Assembly: GCA_964395025.1 (NCBI GenBank)
Contig: CAYMZP010000002.1
Coordinates: forward strand, 1-45,172
DNA: 45,172 nt
Source: C7867-001 sp964395025
GTDB lineage: Bacteria; Patescibacteriota; Minisyncoccia; Phycocordibacterales; Phycocordibacteraceae
Direction of reading: 5' to 3'
Part shown: one piece after another, positions 1 through 13,520 of the stretch
Layout: every line of letters begins with the position of its first letter
Numbering within the stretch: position 1 is the stretch's first letter
Position numbers and translations under genes: made by a program
Notes under the pieces: generated by a model
Databases searched by the model: none
What the model was told of the DNA's origin: nothing
The model's input: the letters and a program-made list of their open reading frames with translations, nothing else

Positions 1-3000
1 TCCATGTTGAAGTTGAGAATGTGTAGAGGGCGCCGGTTGAAGAGACGCCGAGAGCGCCGTTGGTGTAGTTAGAGAGAGTGACGGTTGAGGTTGCGGTGAG
101 GGCGCCACCGAAGAATGCTGAGCCTGAGGTGTATGAGTTGCCTTGTACTGAAAGTGTTTGTGAAGGAGTGGTGGTGCCTATACCAACGCGACCGTTTGAT
201 GCCAAGACAACTTGATCAGCACTACTGTTCGCACCCAAGAGAAGCGTGTTGGTGTCGTGGTCGTAGATAATGCGACCTGCATCGGTAGTACCGGTTCGAG
301 CGAAGTAGATTGCGCCGTCATTAGAACTATTGGTAAACAAGCTGAGTGCAACATCCTGACTATTATGCTCAAGCGTAAGCAAAGAGCTTGCGTGAGGAGA
401 GCTTGGCACATCTTGCATGTTTACGTGAAGTGGCGATTCGTAGGAGCCTCCAGTTCCTACCTGCACTGCTGTGGTAACGCGTCCAGTACCAGTCACTGTG
501 AGCGTGGAGCCATCAAAGGTAAGGTTCGCTTCGTCGCTTATTGCTGACGTACCGTTACCAGTGAGAATGCGATTGTCCGTAAAGGAAGTCGCTCCCGTAC
601 CTCCACGCGCAACCGTGAGCGTGCCGGTGGTGCCATCAACGATTGGAAGTCCGGTTGCATTGGTGAGAGTGCCTGAGGATGGGGTACCGAGTGCTCCCCC
701 GTTCACCACAAACGAACCTGCGGTACCAATGTTGGTACCAAGCGCGGTTGCAACGCCAGTACCAAGACCGCTGATACCAGTTGATACAGGAAGTCCTGTT
801 GCATTAGTGAGTGTGATTGATGAAGGAGTTCCGTATGCGTTTGATCCGGTAAAGGTGTTGGTGCCAGTGAAGGTATTGTTGTCAGCTAAGAGTGTAGAGG
901 AAGCGAAAGTCCATGTTGAAGTTGAGAATGTGTAGAGGGCGCCGGTTGAAGAGACGCCGAGAGCACCGTTGGTGTAGTTGGTGAGTTGAACGGTAGAGGT
1001 TGCGGTGAGGGCGCCACCGAAGAATGCGGAGCCGGAGGTGTATTGGTTGCCCTGCACGGAGAGGGTTTGCGCAGGAGAGGTAGTGCCGATGCCGACGCGA
1101 CCAGAACTGTTTACAACAACTTGATCTGTACCCGCCGAACGCAAGTAGAGACTATCATCAGAATGCGTGTAAATGATGCCACCGGCGGAATTATTTTGCG
1201 GATCGCCAAAGACAACACGTCCTCCTGAGTTGTTTGGCGTCAGTATTGATATACCTGCAAGACCAGAGTTTTCAATAATAAGGTCGTCTGCAGCAGCATT
1301 TGCGCCTGCACCTGAAGAACCTGAGTACACTACGAGCTTCCCGCCTGGAGTGGTGCTGCCGATACCAACGTTTCCTGATGTGAAATTGTAGTTACCAGTT
1401 GTACCAAATGACATCAGGTTTGTTGCGTTGTTGTAACTTATTACTCCAAGGGTTTGGGACGTATCTGTGCCAAAGTAAATTCTCTGTTGGCTGGCTGGAT
1501 TACCGATGATGCGGAGAGTGGCTGAGCCGGACGAATATCGAAGGGTCGCCGTGTTGTCGTTTACCCCAGAAGCTCCCACTACCGTAAACGGCGATTGTGG
1601 ACTTGAGGTACCAATCCCTACATATCCATTCGTACCAATCAAAAGAGATGAAGTGCCAACCAAGCTGTTCGTTCCATCGAAGTACGCCACCTGTCCTTGT
1701 GTTCCGGTGAAGAGTGAAGAGGTGGCAATGGAGAGCGAGTCACTTCCTCCAAGTGTGGTGAGGGTGCCAGAGAGACCAAGACCGAGGGTGGCTGAGGTCG
1801 TAGCGACTTGGTTCAAAGTACCGTTGTTGCCGTAGATGACGCCAGTGAGAGAGCCGAGACGTGGCGCGGTGCTGAAGATGTTTGTGCCCGAGAAGGTGTT
1901 GTTGTCTGCTAGGAGTGTGGAGGAAGCGAAGGACCAAGTAGAGGTGGAGAAGGTGTAGAGGGCACCAGAAGCGTTCACACCGAGAGCGCCGTTGGTGTAG
2001 TTAGAGAGAGTGACGGTTGAGGTTGCGGTGAGGGCGCCACCGAAGAATGAGGTGCCTGATACGTAGCTGTTGCCTTGGAGGCTAAGGGTAGTGGCTGGCG
2101 TGGTGGTGCCGATGCCGAAGTTTCCTGTATTCGTGATGCGCGCCTTCTCAGTTCCGTTCGTATAGAACGAGAGCGAGCCAGAACGTGGCACCTTCAAATC
2201 TACTCCAAACCCATTGTGAACAATTTGGAACTGAGATGCATTGGATGCATCGGAGTTATAGGTTTCAAGCACAACTCCTGTGTTATTTGCTTGGAGCGCA
2301 GCTGCTCCCGCGACACTGAGTCGTACGTATGGACTCGTGGTGCCAATACCTACATTACCTCCTGTCGTAATCTTTACCTTCTGAGAACCTGCAGCGAAGA
2401 AGTCAAAGCTATCGTCGCTATTGTTGTATACGATTCGTCCTGCATCACTGTCGTTATTGTGTCCGAAGTAGATGTTTGCTACTCCTGTTGAGTCTGGCGT
2501 AAGAAGTGAGATACCTGCGTAGTTATCGTCTTCAATTATGAAGTCGTCTGCAAGTGAGTTAACTGATGCGTTTGATGCGCCGTTATAGACATGTAATTTC
2601 CCTGCTGGTGAAGTGGTGCCGATGCCTACATTGCCACTACTATTCATCACAAACTGACTTGTTCCGACAGTCGAACCGATACGGAATGTATTATCACTAT
2701 ATACCTGCGGATAGAAACTCGCAGTCCCGTTGTTCATCTGTTGCCAGACAGCGTTAGTGCCTTGTAAGTGTATCGAGACATTGCCACTGCCATTGATGTG
2801 GAGTTTGCTGTCAGGCACAGTAGTGCCGATGCCGACGTTTCCTCCCGTAAGAATGGTGAGAGCTGGGGTGGTACCGACGTCGGTCGCAGGAGAAATCTTG
2901 AAGCTGTCGTTATCTGAATTATCAAGACCGACTGACCACGTCTGTACTCCGTTTACCGCAAAGCTTGCTTGCGCATCTCCAGTACTGATTGCCAGCGCCT

Positions 3001-3746
3001 CAAGTACTGCACGTCCAGTACCATTTTGTTGAATGGTTATATACCCATTGGTAGTTGTATCAAGATTACCGCGGAGAGCATACGCACTACCGGTTACTGA
3101 ATTTCCTTGATTTATTGAAAGGATTATATTCCCGGCAGCAAGTCCATTACTTTGTATAGAAGCTACCGTACCGGCATTGGTCGTGTATACGTTCAATGCT
3201 TGGCTACCCATTGAGAAGTTACCTATGTCTATCTTTCCTGTCTTATAGAGACGAATGGTGTCATTCCCCGCCGAAACGGCTCCGGCAAAGGTTGATGTGG
3301 CATTTGTTGAAGTTGCCGTGAAGTACTCACCCACTACTTGCCCTGCTACGGAAAGTTTTGCATATGGAGACGTGGTACCAACACCAAGATTACCGAGAGT
3401 ACGAGCTGTTGCTATGACGTTTCCTCCCGCATATAGGTTTAGATCACCTCCAGCACTTGTTGCGTCAATACCTGTACTACGTGAACCACGCACCCAGGCG
3501 CCAAACCCTGAAATGGTGTGCGCTCCAGAGGTAGCACCACCTGAAATATTCCCAATGTATATATCATTTCCGTTGGCATAGAGACTCTTTACTCCACTTG
3601 CAACAACATCAAACAATATAGAATTGCTGGTGCCGGCACTCTCTGCTCCCACATAAATATCTCCCGCTACACTCAATTTCTGGGTTGGAGTGGATGAGCC
3701 TACCCCCACATTCCCACTCGTTGTAATAAAGAGTGAGGAGGTGCCC
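1..3746 (-). CDS. Giant repeat fibre protein, continuation (partial at both ends)
   Basis: This is an open minus-strand frame of about 1248 codons with no stop, running off the left edge. It continues the protein that begins at 13520, beyond the scaffold gap. By eye it holds about ten copies of the G-N-V-G-I-G-T-T-S-P motif, each followed by a short beta-rich stretch (KLSV.G, TLSVQGNSY). Between them are near-identical long blocks such as SFFGGALTATSTVTL, NYTNGALGV, FASSTLLADNNTFSGTNIF and LGLGLSGTLTTLGGSDSLS. Composition is Thr/Ser/Gly/Asn-rich with almost no Cys. Such motifs are known from phage tail-fibre and spike proteins and from large surface proteins of Patescibacteria, so an extracellular, probably trimeric beta-fibre is inferred. 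No C-terminal domain is visible because the gene is cut by the window; an S74-type chaperone at the end would be plausible but is not seen. Codons start at plus positions congruent to 2 mod 3, whereas the part right of the gap uses 0 mod 3. Confidence 0.85.
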
Positions 3747-3756
3747 NNNNNNNNNN
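3747..3756. other. Scaffold gap (10 N) inside the fibre gene
   Basis: Ten N lie in the middle of a conserved repeat block. The right side ends in ...TGTTGQVA and the left resumes at GTSSLFI; every other copy of this block has eight or nine residues in between (for example YFNGTNALT). A single unit would therefore need 27 missing bases, not 10, which explains the apparent frame change. The real gap could be larger if whole repeats collapsed in assembly. The out-of-frame 49-residue tail created by reading through the N is an artefact. Confidence 0.95.
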
Positions 3757-6700
3757 GCTACCTGTCCGGTGGTACCGGTGTAGAGAGAGGAGGTTGCGAT
3801 TGAGAGTGTGTCAGATGCACCAAGAGTGGTGAGAGTGCCGGAGAGCCCAAGACCGAGCGTTGCGGTTGATGTGGCCGTTGCGGAGAGTGTTCCGCTGTTG
3901 CCATAGATGACTCCAGTGAGAGAGCCAAGACGTGGCGCGGTGCTGAAGATGTTTGTGCCCGAGAAGGTGTTGTTGTCTCCCAGAAGCGTTGAGGAAGCAA
4001 AGGACCAGGTAGAGGTTGAGAAGGTGTAGAGGTTGCCGGTGCTGTTCACGCCGAGAGCACCGTTGGTGTAGTTTGCGAGTGTGACAGTGGAGGTTGCGGT
4101 GAGTGCGCCACCGAAGAAGGAGGTGCCGGAGATGTATGAGTTGCCTTGTACTGCGAGCCGTTCAGTTGGTGTTGAAGTACCAATACCCACGTTGCCTGTC
4201 GTGTTGAGAATCAACAGTGCATCAGATACACCGTTTGTTGAGAAGCGAATACCATTTGATGCTCCCGCATTTGATGTGAGCGTAAGGTCCCCGTTACTGG
4301 TCGTAATAGTACCGCGCTGAGTTCCACCGCGTTGGAAGGTGATGCCGTACGCAGTGTTTGAATTGTCTGCGAGGTAAAGGTTTCCTTCGTTGATAACCAA
4401 CTTCCCTTGTGTTGGAGATGCGGTGCCAACACCTATATTCCCACTCGTTGCAATGAAGAGGCTTGAAGTACCTGTCAGTGCGTTCGTTCCATTGAAGTAC
4501 GCAACCTGTCCCGTAGTACCGGTGTAGAGAGATGAAGTTGCAATGGAGAGTGAGTCACTTCCTCCAAGCGTGGTGAGGGTACCGGATAGGCCAAGACCAA
4601 GAGAAGCTGACGTCGTAGCGACTTGGTTCAAAGTACCGTTGTTGCCATAGATGACACCAGTGAGAGAGCCGAGGCGTGGTGCGGTGCTGAAGATGTTAGT
4701 ACCAGAGAAGGTGTTGTTGTCAGCAAGGAGTGTGGAGGAAGCGAAGGTCCACGTTGATGTGGAGAAGGTGTAGAGAGCGCCGGTTGAAGAGACGCCGAGG
4801 GCGCCGTTAGTGTAGTTTGCGAGGGTGACGGTGGAGGTTGCGGTGAGGGCGCCACCGAAGAAGGAGGTGCCTGATACGTAGCTGTTACCTTGGACGGAGA
4901 GGCGTTCAGATGGAGAGGTGGTGCCGATACCAACATTCCCATTTTGCAAAACTCTCACAGCTTCTACACCCGCAGGTGCAAGCTGGATAGTTCCACCTGA
5001 CGACCCAGTCACTCCTGCCATAGAGATGTATGTAGAGTTTCCTGAGTTTCGAATGATGTCTTTTATGTATACAAGACCCGTGTTCGTTATTCTTGCAGCA
5101 ACAACACCGGTATCTGTGTACGCCTTGAAGATATCAGTAGAATCCGTGGTGTTCTGGAGAGTAAGGCGAGCATCAGGAGTCGTTGTTCCGATGCCAATGT
5201 TTCCATTCGCCGCGACAAAAAGCGACGAAGTACCAATCAACGAGTTCGTCCCATCAAAGTACGCCACCTGCCCTGTCGTACCCGTGAAGAGCGACGAGGT
5301 TGCAATGGAGAGTGAGTCACTTCCTCCAAGAGTGGTCAGGGTGCCAGAAAGGCCAAGACCAAGCGTTGCGGTTGAGGTTGCGGTTGAGGTAATGGTGCCG
5401 TTGTTGCCGTAGAGGACGCCGGAGAGCGAGCCGATGGAAAGTGCTGAGGTGGTAAGTCCGCCATTAAATGAGAGCGCTGTTGAAGTTGCGTTACTTGGGA
5501 ATGGATACGCAAAAGTAGAGAACCCAGCGAGGTCGGCAAAGGTTGGAAGACCGAGTGTAGAGGTTGCCACCCAGTCTGGTCCCGTGAGTGTTGCCATCAA
5601 AATTTCACCTTCGTTCCCAATACTATCGTTTGAATCGTAGAGCGCATCTACGAAGAGGTCGCTTATCTCTGCAGTGTTGAACGTTTGCGTGCCGGTGAAT
5701 GTGTTTGCCGTGTATGTCTTTGGAATCGTTGTTGAAGAGTGGGCGAAGTATTGTGCTGAAGTAGTGCTGAAAGAGTTTGCAAGGTAGTAACTTCCCTCCT
5801 GACCATCAAAGGTACCCGTCCAATCACCTGTTGCATCAAGCGTGAGTATGCCAGCAATGTTTGAAAGACCAGTACCCGTGAGGCTCGTGAACTCCTCGCC
5901 TCCGATACTGAATCCTGAGTAGAGCGTTAGAAGTCCTCCAAGAAGGGTCGTACCGTCTACCGTGAGGCGGTGTGCGGTTGAAGTTGTCGCAACAGAAATG
6001 TTGTTTGAGAAGTAGGAACGACCAGCAACTTCAAAAATGCTTGTATTTGTCGTGGTTGCGCTGTTTCCGATAATGACAACGTTTGAGGTGTCCGTTGGGT
6101 AAATAGCAAGACTGTCTGTAGTCGTAGACCATGCGCCTGCCCCGCCACCGCCACCGGTCGTGAGGTCTACGCCCCACTGTGGAAGTCCTCCTGTTACTTT
6201 GAGCACCTGCCCTGCGGTACCAATTGGAAGCTTTGCAAGTGAGGTAGTGGTATCAGCATAGAGAAGGTCACCGACGGTGTATGAAGTTTGACCAGTACCA
6301 CCGTATATGGCGCCGATGGAAGTAGTTGCAGAAACAACTCCGTTATTTGCATGAAGCGGACCGTTGAGTGTACCGACAGTGAGATTGGTTGTTGATACAG
6401 TTCCTGTAGCAGTTATGTTTGCGACTGATGAAATATTTCCAGAGATGAGTGCGTTGCCTTGTACGGCAAGAGTTGCTGATGGTGAGGTGGTGCCGATACC
6501 GACGTTACCGGTTCCTGTCTCAATCAACATTCCTCTGCCTGCAGTTGCATCAGAAACCAACTCTAGACTCCTACCAGAAGTTGAGTAGAGAGCACCGTTT
6601 GCACCATTTGTGAGACCAGAACCAAGAGTAATTCGATTGTTGGCAAAAGTACCAGTAGAGAGCGAGGTTATTTGACCTGCTGTACCAAGCACACTTCCTG

Positions 6701-9700
6701 TACCCCACGTAAAGGTTGATGTTGCAGTAATTGCGCCACCGAAGAAGGAGGTGCCGGAGATGTATGAGTTGCCTTGGACGGAGAGAGTTTGTGCAGGAGA
6801 GGTGGTACCGATACCTAAATTGCCGCTATTGAAGTTGAATTCCGAAGCTTGGAAGCGAAGAGGCGCGTTGGTGATCCCGTCATTGAATGAACTGATGCGC
6901 GCCTCGCTAGAATCGGAACTGAACCCGATCTGTTGATTGGTGCCGATTGCGATATGCAATTTCACGAGCGGACTCGTCGTCCCGATACCAACGTTTCCTC
7001 CACTGGTTGCAAGATACGTGTTGCCAGTAGAGGTGAACTGAGTAGTGGAGGCGTTGCCATTGAAGATATTGAGACCACTCCATGTGTTGTTATCTGCAAG
7101 AAGTGTTGAGGAAGCGAAGGTCCAGGTAGAGGTTGAGAACGTGTAGAGAGAGCCTGAAGCACCGACGGCAAGTGCGCCGTTGGTGTAGTTAGACAAGGTC
7201 ACGGTGCTGGTTGCAGTAATTGCGCCGCCGAAGAAGGAGGTGCCGGAGATGTATGAGTTGCCTTGGACGCTGAGGGTGGTGGATGGTGAGGTGGTGCCGA
7301 TGCCGATATTTCCGTTGCTGTTCAAAACCAACTGGTTTGAATTTTGAGCAGATGATGAGTAGGTAGAAAGAATAAGGTTAGTTGGCACGCGCGTTCCAGC
7401 AGCACCGTTTTGTGTTGCGACGATTGATGCGCCGAGATCAAAGTTGCTGCTCGAATCTACACCCTGGAACGCAATCGATCCGAGCACATCACCATCATCA
7501 GTCTCAGCAGGATTGCCATTTACACTCGTATCGGACTTCCTGAAGGTGAGTGCGTTTGTTTCTGCTCCTGTGCTGTAGGTGTCAATGTAGACATTGTTTG
7601 ACGCAACAGAAGTTGCAAGATGCAATTTACCTTGCGGAGAGGTTGTACCAATACCAATATTGCCGGAGGAATCAATTGTCACACGCGTTGAAAGAGCCCC
7701 AAACGGACCTGTGCCAAGCGAAAGACTCGATCCACCAATAACTATAGGGAGAAGTTGTGACGCATCTCGGTTATAGGCAGTAATAACACCGTTTGATCCG
7801 TCATAACGCATCTCAAGACCAGAACCGGAAGTCGGAATCGTAACGTTTGTACTGCGGATGGTCCCATATACATCAAGTTTGGTTGCAGGCGTGGTGGTGC
7901 CGATACCAAGGTTACCTGAGCTATCAAACCGTGCGCGTTCAGCATTCGCGGTGCCGAAGCGTAGCGCATTACTTTCATTGTTCCAAACATCGAGCTGGCT
8001 GCTGTTCGAAATGCCGACGAAAGCGCCGTCCGTAGAGGTGTACCCTGTTATGTTATTGGTGAATTTAAGGCGTGGAGTATCGCTACTTCCAGTTCCTGAA
8101 AGATGGAGCTTATCGCTGGGCGTTGTAGTACCGATACCAATATTGCCATTCGCCGCCACAAAGAGCGAACTGGTGCCAACTACCTGATTCGTCCCACTAA
8201 AGTACGCAACCTGGCCCTGCGTACCCGTAAAGAGCGAAGAGGTTGCAATGGAGAGTGAGTCACTTCCTCCAAGTGTGGTGAGAGTGCCTGAGAGACCAAG
8301 ACCAAGGGTTGCTGAGGAGGTTGCTGTTGCGGAGATATTGCCGTTATTGCCATAGAGGACGCCAGAGAGTGATCCGATGGTGATGCCGTTTGCGAAGTTC
8401 TGTGCTGCGGTGAAGATGTTTGAGGTATACGTCTTTGGAATGGTTGTTGACGCATGAATGTATGCATTCACTGAAGAGTTGAAGTCGGAGATCGTTGATG
8501 CAAGTTGTGTGCCAGTGTGATTTGCACGATTGAGATAGTACGAACCTTCCTGTCCGTCGAACGTGCCGGTCCAGTCCCCCGTTGCGTTCAGCGTGAGTGC
8601 ACCGCCGGTATTGGTGAGTCCGGTACCCGTGAGGTCAGTGAAGGTTTCGGCGTTCACATTGATGCCGCTCGTAAAGGTTGCGAGACCTGCGATTGCTGCA
8701 GTACCCGTTGCTGTGACGTTACCGCCAAGGTATGAGTTGCCGGCAACAGAGAATGTAGTGAATGGTGTGGTGGTGCCGATACCAACATTACCGGCACCTG
8801 TTCCTGCACCAAGTATGGTCAAGTATTCGCTGAATACACTCGTGTCGGGATTCGTGTTACCAAAGCGAAGTCCTTCATTAGTACCGTTGGATTGTGCAGC
8901 AATGAAGAAATCGTTGTTCCTGCCTCCACTGATATACATATCAGCCAAACCAGGCCCGTTCGTTACCGAAACCGGCAACAGATCATATCTGCCAAAGTAA
9001 GACCACCCAGAGCTGCCAGAGTCATTTATGGTAATCCCTCCGCCTTGGAGCGTCAGAAGAGATGCGGGTGTCGTCGTCCCAATTCCGACATTCCCTCCTC
9101 CGGTCGCAAGATATGTCGTGCCCGTAGTGGTCAGCTGCGTCGTCGACGCGCCGCCATTGAAATCAAGCTTGGTAGTAGTTGCATTGCTTGGGAACGGATA
9201 CCCGAAAGTCGCATATCCTGCCGTACTGTGATCACCCCAGCTAAACGCGGTATCCCATTCAGTGGTGGAAGCAATGAGTGGGATGGTGTAGTTAGAGGTG
9301 AGCGAGAAGATGCCTGTGCCGTTGTCGTAGTCAATGCCGGTGATGTTTTCTGAGATTGCTTGGCGTGCACGAGCGTTTGTGAAGTACTGGTTGGTGGTGC
9401 CTTCGTCTAGACCATCAGTGGTGGTGGCGTACCAGTCTGAGAGTGCGAGGTATCCGGCAAGTGTTGCAAAAGTTGGGAGGCCGAGGGAGGAGGTGGCAAC
9501 TTGTGTCCATCCGGTTCCCCCGCTATTACCAATCAAAAGTTCATTTGCGGTAACTGAAGAGATGCCGGTGCCACCACGACCTGACGCGAGAGTGCCTACC
9601 CATATTGGTGTGAAGAGGTGTTCATCGCCTGCAGAAGTAATGGTGATTTGGATGTTTGTATCAGACGACGTTGCAAAGGTTTGAGAAGAACCTGTTTGGA

Positions 9701-12700
9701 ACGATGAGTACTGTGCACCAAGTGCGGTAATACCTCCGCCCGCCCCTGCGTCCGCACCACAAGAGAAGAGTCCGTTGTTGTAGAGAAGTTTGTCTCCTGC
9801 GTCAGCACATTCTGAAAGACCAAAACCACTAATAAAGGAGCCGGTGAGGTGCGGGAGTGTAGAAGTTGCGCTTGTAGTTGCCGTGAAGTACGAAGCGACC
9901 ACTTGTCCGACAACTGAAACTTTTGCATAAGGAGACGTGGTGCCGATTCCGAAGTTACCTGTATTTGTGAAGCGAGCGAACTCAGAGAATGTTGTTGCGT
10001 CGGTGTATTTACCAAAACCAAGGAAGGAGCTCCCTGTTGCGGAAGTGAAAAGACGGGTTGCTGGGAAGTCTCCTGTTTGGCCAGCAGAAACCTGTTCAAG
10101 ACCAAACACATCACCATCTCCTGCGTTATAGAGCGCAGAAAGACCTTGGCGTGTATTTTGCGGAAGACCGATGCTTGTTGCGGTGATAGCTGCAAAGCTG
10201 TTCGTACCACTCCACGTATTGTTGTCAGCTAGGAGGGTTGAGGAAGCAGCAGTGATGGTGATATCTCCCGTGCCGTTGAAGGAGACGCCGTTGATGGTGC
10301 GTGCGGTTTGAAGTGCGGTTGCAGTACCTGCGTTGCCTGAGATGGAGCCCGTGATGGTGTTGGAGAAGGTGTTGTTTCCGCTGAAGGTGTTGTTGTCAGC
10401 GAGGAGAGTTGAGGAAGCGAAGGTCCAGGTGGAGGTTGAGAAGGTGTAGAGGGAGCCTGATGCACCGACGGCGAGTGCGCCGTTGGTGTAGTTTGCGAGG
10501 GTGACTGTGCTGGTTGCGGTGAGTGCGCCACCGAAGAATGCTGAGCCACTGGTGTACTGGTTGCCTTGGACTGAGAGGCGCTCTGATGGTGAGGTGGTGC
10601 CGATGCCGAGATTGCCAGCAAAGGTACTGTTTCCTGTTCCTGAAACAACCAACCTATCAAGAAGCGTAACGAGCCCTGTACTTCCAATCGTAACGTGATT
10701 TGAAACTTGGTTACCGCGAATAATTACGCCATTTCCTCCAACTGACTGAAGGAGAGTGAATCCAGAACTTCCATACAGTGCGAGTGCATTGTCTACTCGA
10801 TATCCTGACGATCCTGGAACATCGACTGCACCACCGACGGAAAGCATTTGATTTGGACTGGTACTGCCTACCCCGACATACCCATTAGTAGCAATAAAGA
10901 GACTTGAAGTGCCCGTCAGTGCATTCGTTCCATTGAAGTACGCCACCTGTCCCGTGGTACCGGTGTAGAGAGATGAAGTTGCAATGGAGAGTGAGTCACT
11001 TCCTCCAAGTGTAGTAAGGGTGCCGGAGAGACCAAGACCAAGTGTTGCAGTTGAGGTTGCGGTTGAAGTTACAGTGCCGTTGTTGCCGTAGAGCACACCG
11101 GAGAGTGAGCCAATTGAGAGTGATGATGTCGTGAGTCCACCATTAAATGAAAGCAGAGTTGAGGTTGCGTTACTTGGGAATGGGTAGCCGAATGTTGCAA
11201 ATCCAGCATCATTCGTGAAGTCAGCAAGAGTGATGTCAGTGAAATCTAGACTGTCGTCATCAATAGTGCCGTTTGCAATTTGCTCTCCATCTATACTGTC
11301 CCCGAGATTCCACTGTGTAGACCCAAATAGAAGATCTCCGCCAACGGTAATAGTGCCCGCTGAATCTATGGTGGTAGTTGCTGTACCACCAATTTGGGTA
11401 TAGAGGGTTTGAAGACCGCTCCAAAATCCAAGCGTTGTTGACGTAGCGTTATTTGGAAATGGATACGCGAACGTTGCGTATCCTGCACTAGCGTGGTCAC
11501 CCCAAGAGAATGCAGTGTCCCACTCGGTAGTTGAGGCAGTAAGAGGAATAGAGAATCCTGAAGCAACTGAGAATGCTCCCGTACCACTGTTATAGGAAAG
11601 TGGCGAAGTTGCAGAGAAGAGTCCACGTGCAGTGGTACTGAAGTCAGAAATAGTTGATGCGAGCTGTGTACCGGTGTGATTTGCTCGAGAGAGGTAGTAC
11701 GAACCTTCTTGTCCGTCGAACGTGCCCGTCCAGTCACCGGTTGCATTCAAGGTAAGTGTGCCACCAACATTACTTAGACCAGTACCGGTGAGGTCTGTAA
11801 AGTAATCAGAGCCGAGTCCAAGACGAGTAACCGCAAGTGTTGGAAGCGTTGAAGTTGCGGTAGTTGTAGCAGTGAAATTAGCACCCACCACTTCGCCAAC
11901 CACGGAAAGTTTTGCGTACGGTGACGTTGTTCCTATGCCAACATTGCCTGAGAAGTAACTTCCGTCATCTGCAATTTGTGCGCGAAGCGTAAAGCTTGGC
12001 CCACCGGTATAGAAGCGATGTCCTCCGCCATTTGCAAGCGTGTCGCCCCATTCAAAGTAGTCAGTGCTGTTCGTGACGTTATGGAAAATAATTTGATGAT
12101 ACTCATCATCTCCGCGGAAAATACCAGACGTTGATTGAATTACGCCGTTTGCAACTGAAAGCGTGTTTGTCGTTGATGCGTATGAAAATGCTGAGTCAGC
12201 ACCAAGTGCTCCTCCTTGATTAAATTGTACATACGAATCTGAACCCGCTGGCGTAGCGCCTGCAGTGATTCCAAGGGAAGACGTTGCTACAAGGTCGTAC
12301 CCACCAAGCGCATTACCAATAAGAAGTTGACCATAGGAAGGTGCCGTTCCCGTTCCGGTACCGCCGTTTGCAATGGCGAGTGTTCCAGAAAGTGTGAGCG
12401 TACCACTTGTGGTAATAGGTCCACCAGTGAAGGAGAGACCGGTAGTTCCGCCAGAAGCATTTACCGAAGTAACGGTACCGGAGCCAGTAATGCCAAGTGA
12501 AGATGTTGCGACATCCGCCCATTCAACTCCGTTCCAATACAGGAGGTCACCAAAATCTTTCGTCATTGAAGCAACGTCACCCAAGTCTTCAAGCGACTCC
12601 CCGGAAATGTCAGTAATGCCAGAACCGCCACCACCGCCACTAGTGGTATCAAGCTGGTCAACAAGATTATCTATATGGTCACGAATGCGTTCATCTACTG

Positions 12701-13520
12701 AATCTCGAGACAATCCGTTCACCACGATGTCGTACTGATTAGAAACTTGGGTTGGTGTGTTGTTCACTGCAACCGTCGTGGTTGCAAACTGTGCGCGTCC
12801 GAAATCAACTACCGCCACAAACGGCGCTGGGAACCACGAAGCAATCACAGAGCCTGCGCGATCAAAGAGACCAGAGATGGTGCGGTACGTAAATACTGCA
12901 ACAGAATCAAATGCATTGTATGCAGCAGCAGTTGCAGAAGAAACTACATACGCCGCGCGCGTTTGTGCGCGCGTCTCTTCGTTTTCCACCGTTACAACCG
13001 GAGAACCTGCGTAGTACCCTGCAGAAATCCCAACGAACGTGAGGAAGAGCGCCAGACCAATCACTACCTTCTGACCGGAAAAGAAAAATGGAGAAGGAAC
13101 TGGTTGTGTAGGAACCACTTTCTCTGGTGCAGGAGGTGCTGGCTCTGATACAGCAGGGACTATTGCTTCTACCACAGCCACAGGGGCCGGAGCCGGTGCA
13201 GGTGCAGGTGCAGGTGCAGGTGGTGGAGCAACAACCGGAACGGGTTCAACAACAGGAGTTTCTTTAATACTTTCCTGAGAGACCCGGTACTCCTTTGCAC
13301 GTATTGCTGAGAGCGCCTGCGCAATCTCAATCTTCTTTGTTTCTTCTGCGTCTTTGTATGAAATTAAAGATGCGCGATCTACGAGCCATGCGCGTCCAAC
13401 GCGCATGCTTTCAACCTTCCCTTCGCGACAAAGTCGCGCAACATAGTCAGGAGAATATCCTGAAATTTTTGAGGCTTCAGCCGAGGAGATGTATTTAGTT
13501 TTAATGACCGAAGTGTGCAT
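3757..13520 (-). CDS. Giant HTH-TM-fibre surface protein, N-terminal part
   Basis: About 3254 codons are readable from ATG 13520 to the gap; with the continuation the protein exceeds 4500 residues. Residues 10-57 form a small helix-turn-helix domain of the excisionase/MerR-like type (GYSPDYVARLCREGKVES, VGRAWLV). A Pro/Ala linker follows (90-145, with a run of AP repeats), then one membrane helix (about 152-171), so the HTH should be cytoplasmic and the rest outside. Residues 270-292 look like a short coiled coil, followed by GGGGG and a phage-tail-fibre-like stretch (LEDLGDV, GDLLYWNGVEW). After that come about 17 GIGTTSP-type repeats, copies of YYLxRANHTGTQ and very similar long blocks. Function is inferred to be a cell-anchored fibre for adhesion or contact. 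A paralogous HTH protein is encoded just upstream. Neighbouring DNA copies are nearly identical, so length variation by recombination is likely. Confidence 0.85.

Larger units (their letters stand above)
1..12600 (-). repeat. Long in-gene coding repeats of the fibre gene
   Basis: The DNA repeats itself at several scales. The short unit encodes GNxGIGTTxP (27 copies counted by eye across both parts). A higher-order unit of very roughly 190-250 codons runs from SVQGNSYxSGTSFFGGA through FASSTLLADNNTFSGTN, LGLGLSGTLTTLGGSDSLS and TGQVAYFxGTN to the next GIGTTSP. Stretches around 1-120, 900-1060, 1900-2060, 4700-4900 and 10400-10600 are nearly the same at the nucleotide level. These are coding repeats, not a CRISPR array. 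Confidence 0.85.

Noticed and set aside
3609..3746. 49-residue C-terminus of the fibre protein read through the N run
   Set aside because: The frame changes only because 10 N is not the true gap length; the correct frame on the left continues the repeats without a stop.
12313..12522. Trp/Tyr-rich 69-residue frame on the minus strand
   Set aside because: It is a frame-shifted reading of the repeat-coding DNA of the fibre gene; the same holds for the many Pro/Val-rich plus-strand frames across 470-13150.
1..12600. Regularly spaced repeats as a CRISPR array
   Set aside because: The repeats are coding, of uneven spacing, stay in frame and lie inside one gene; no cas genes are present.
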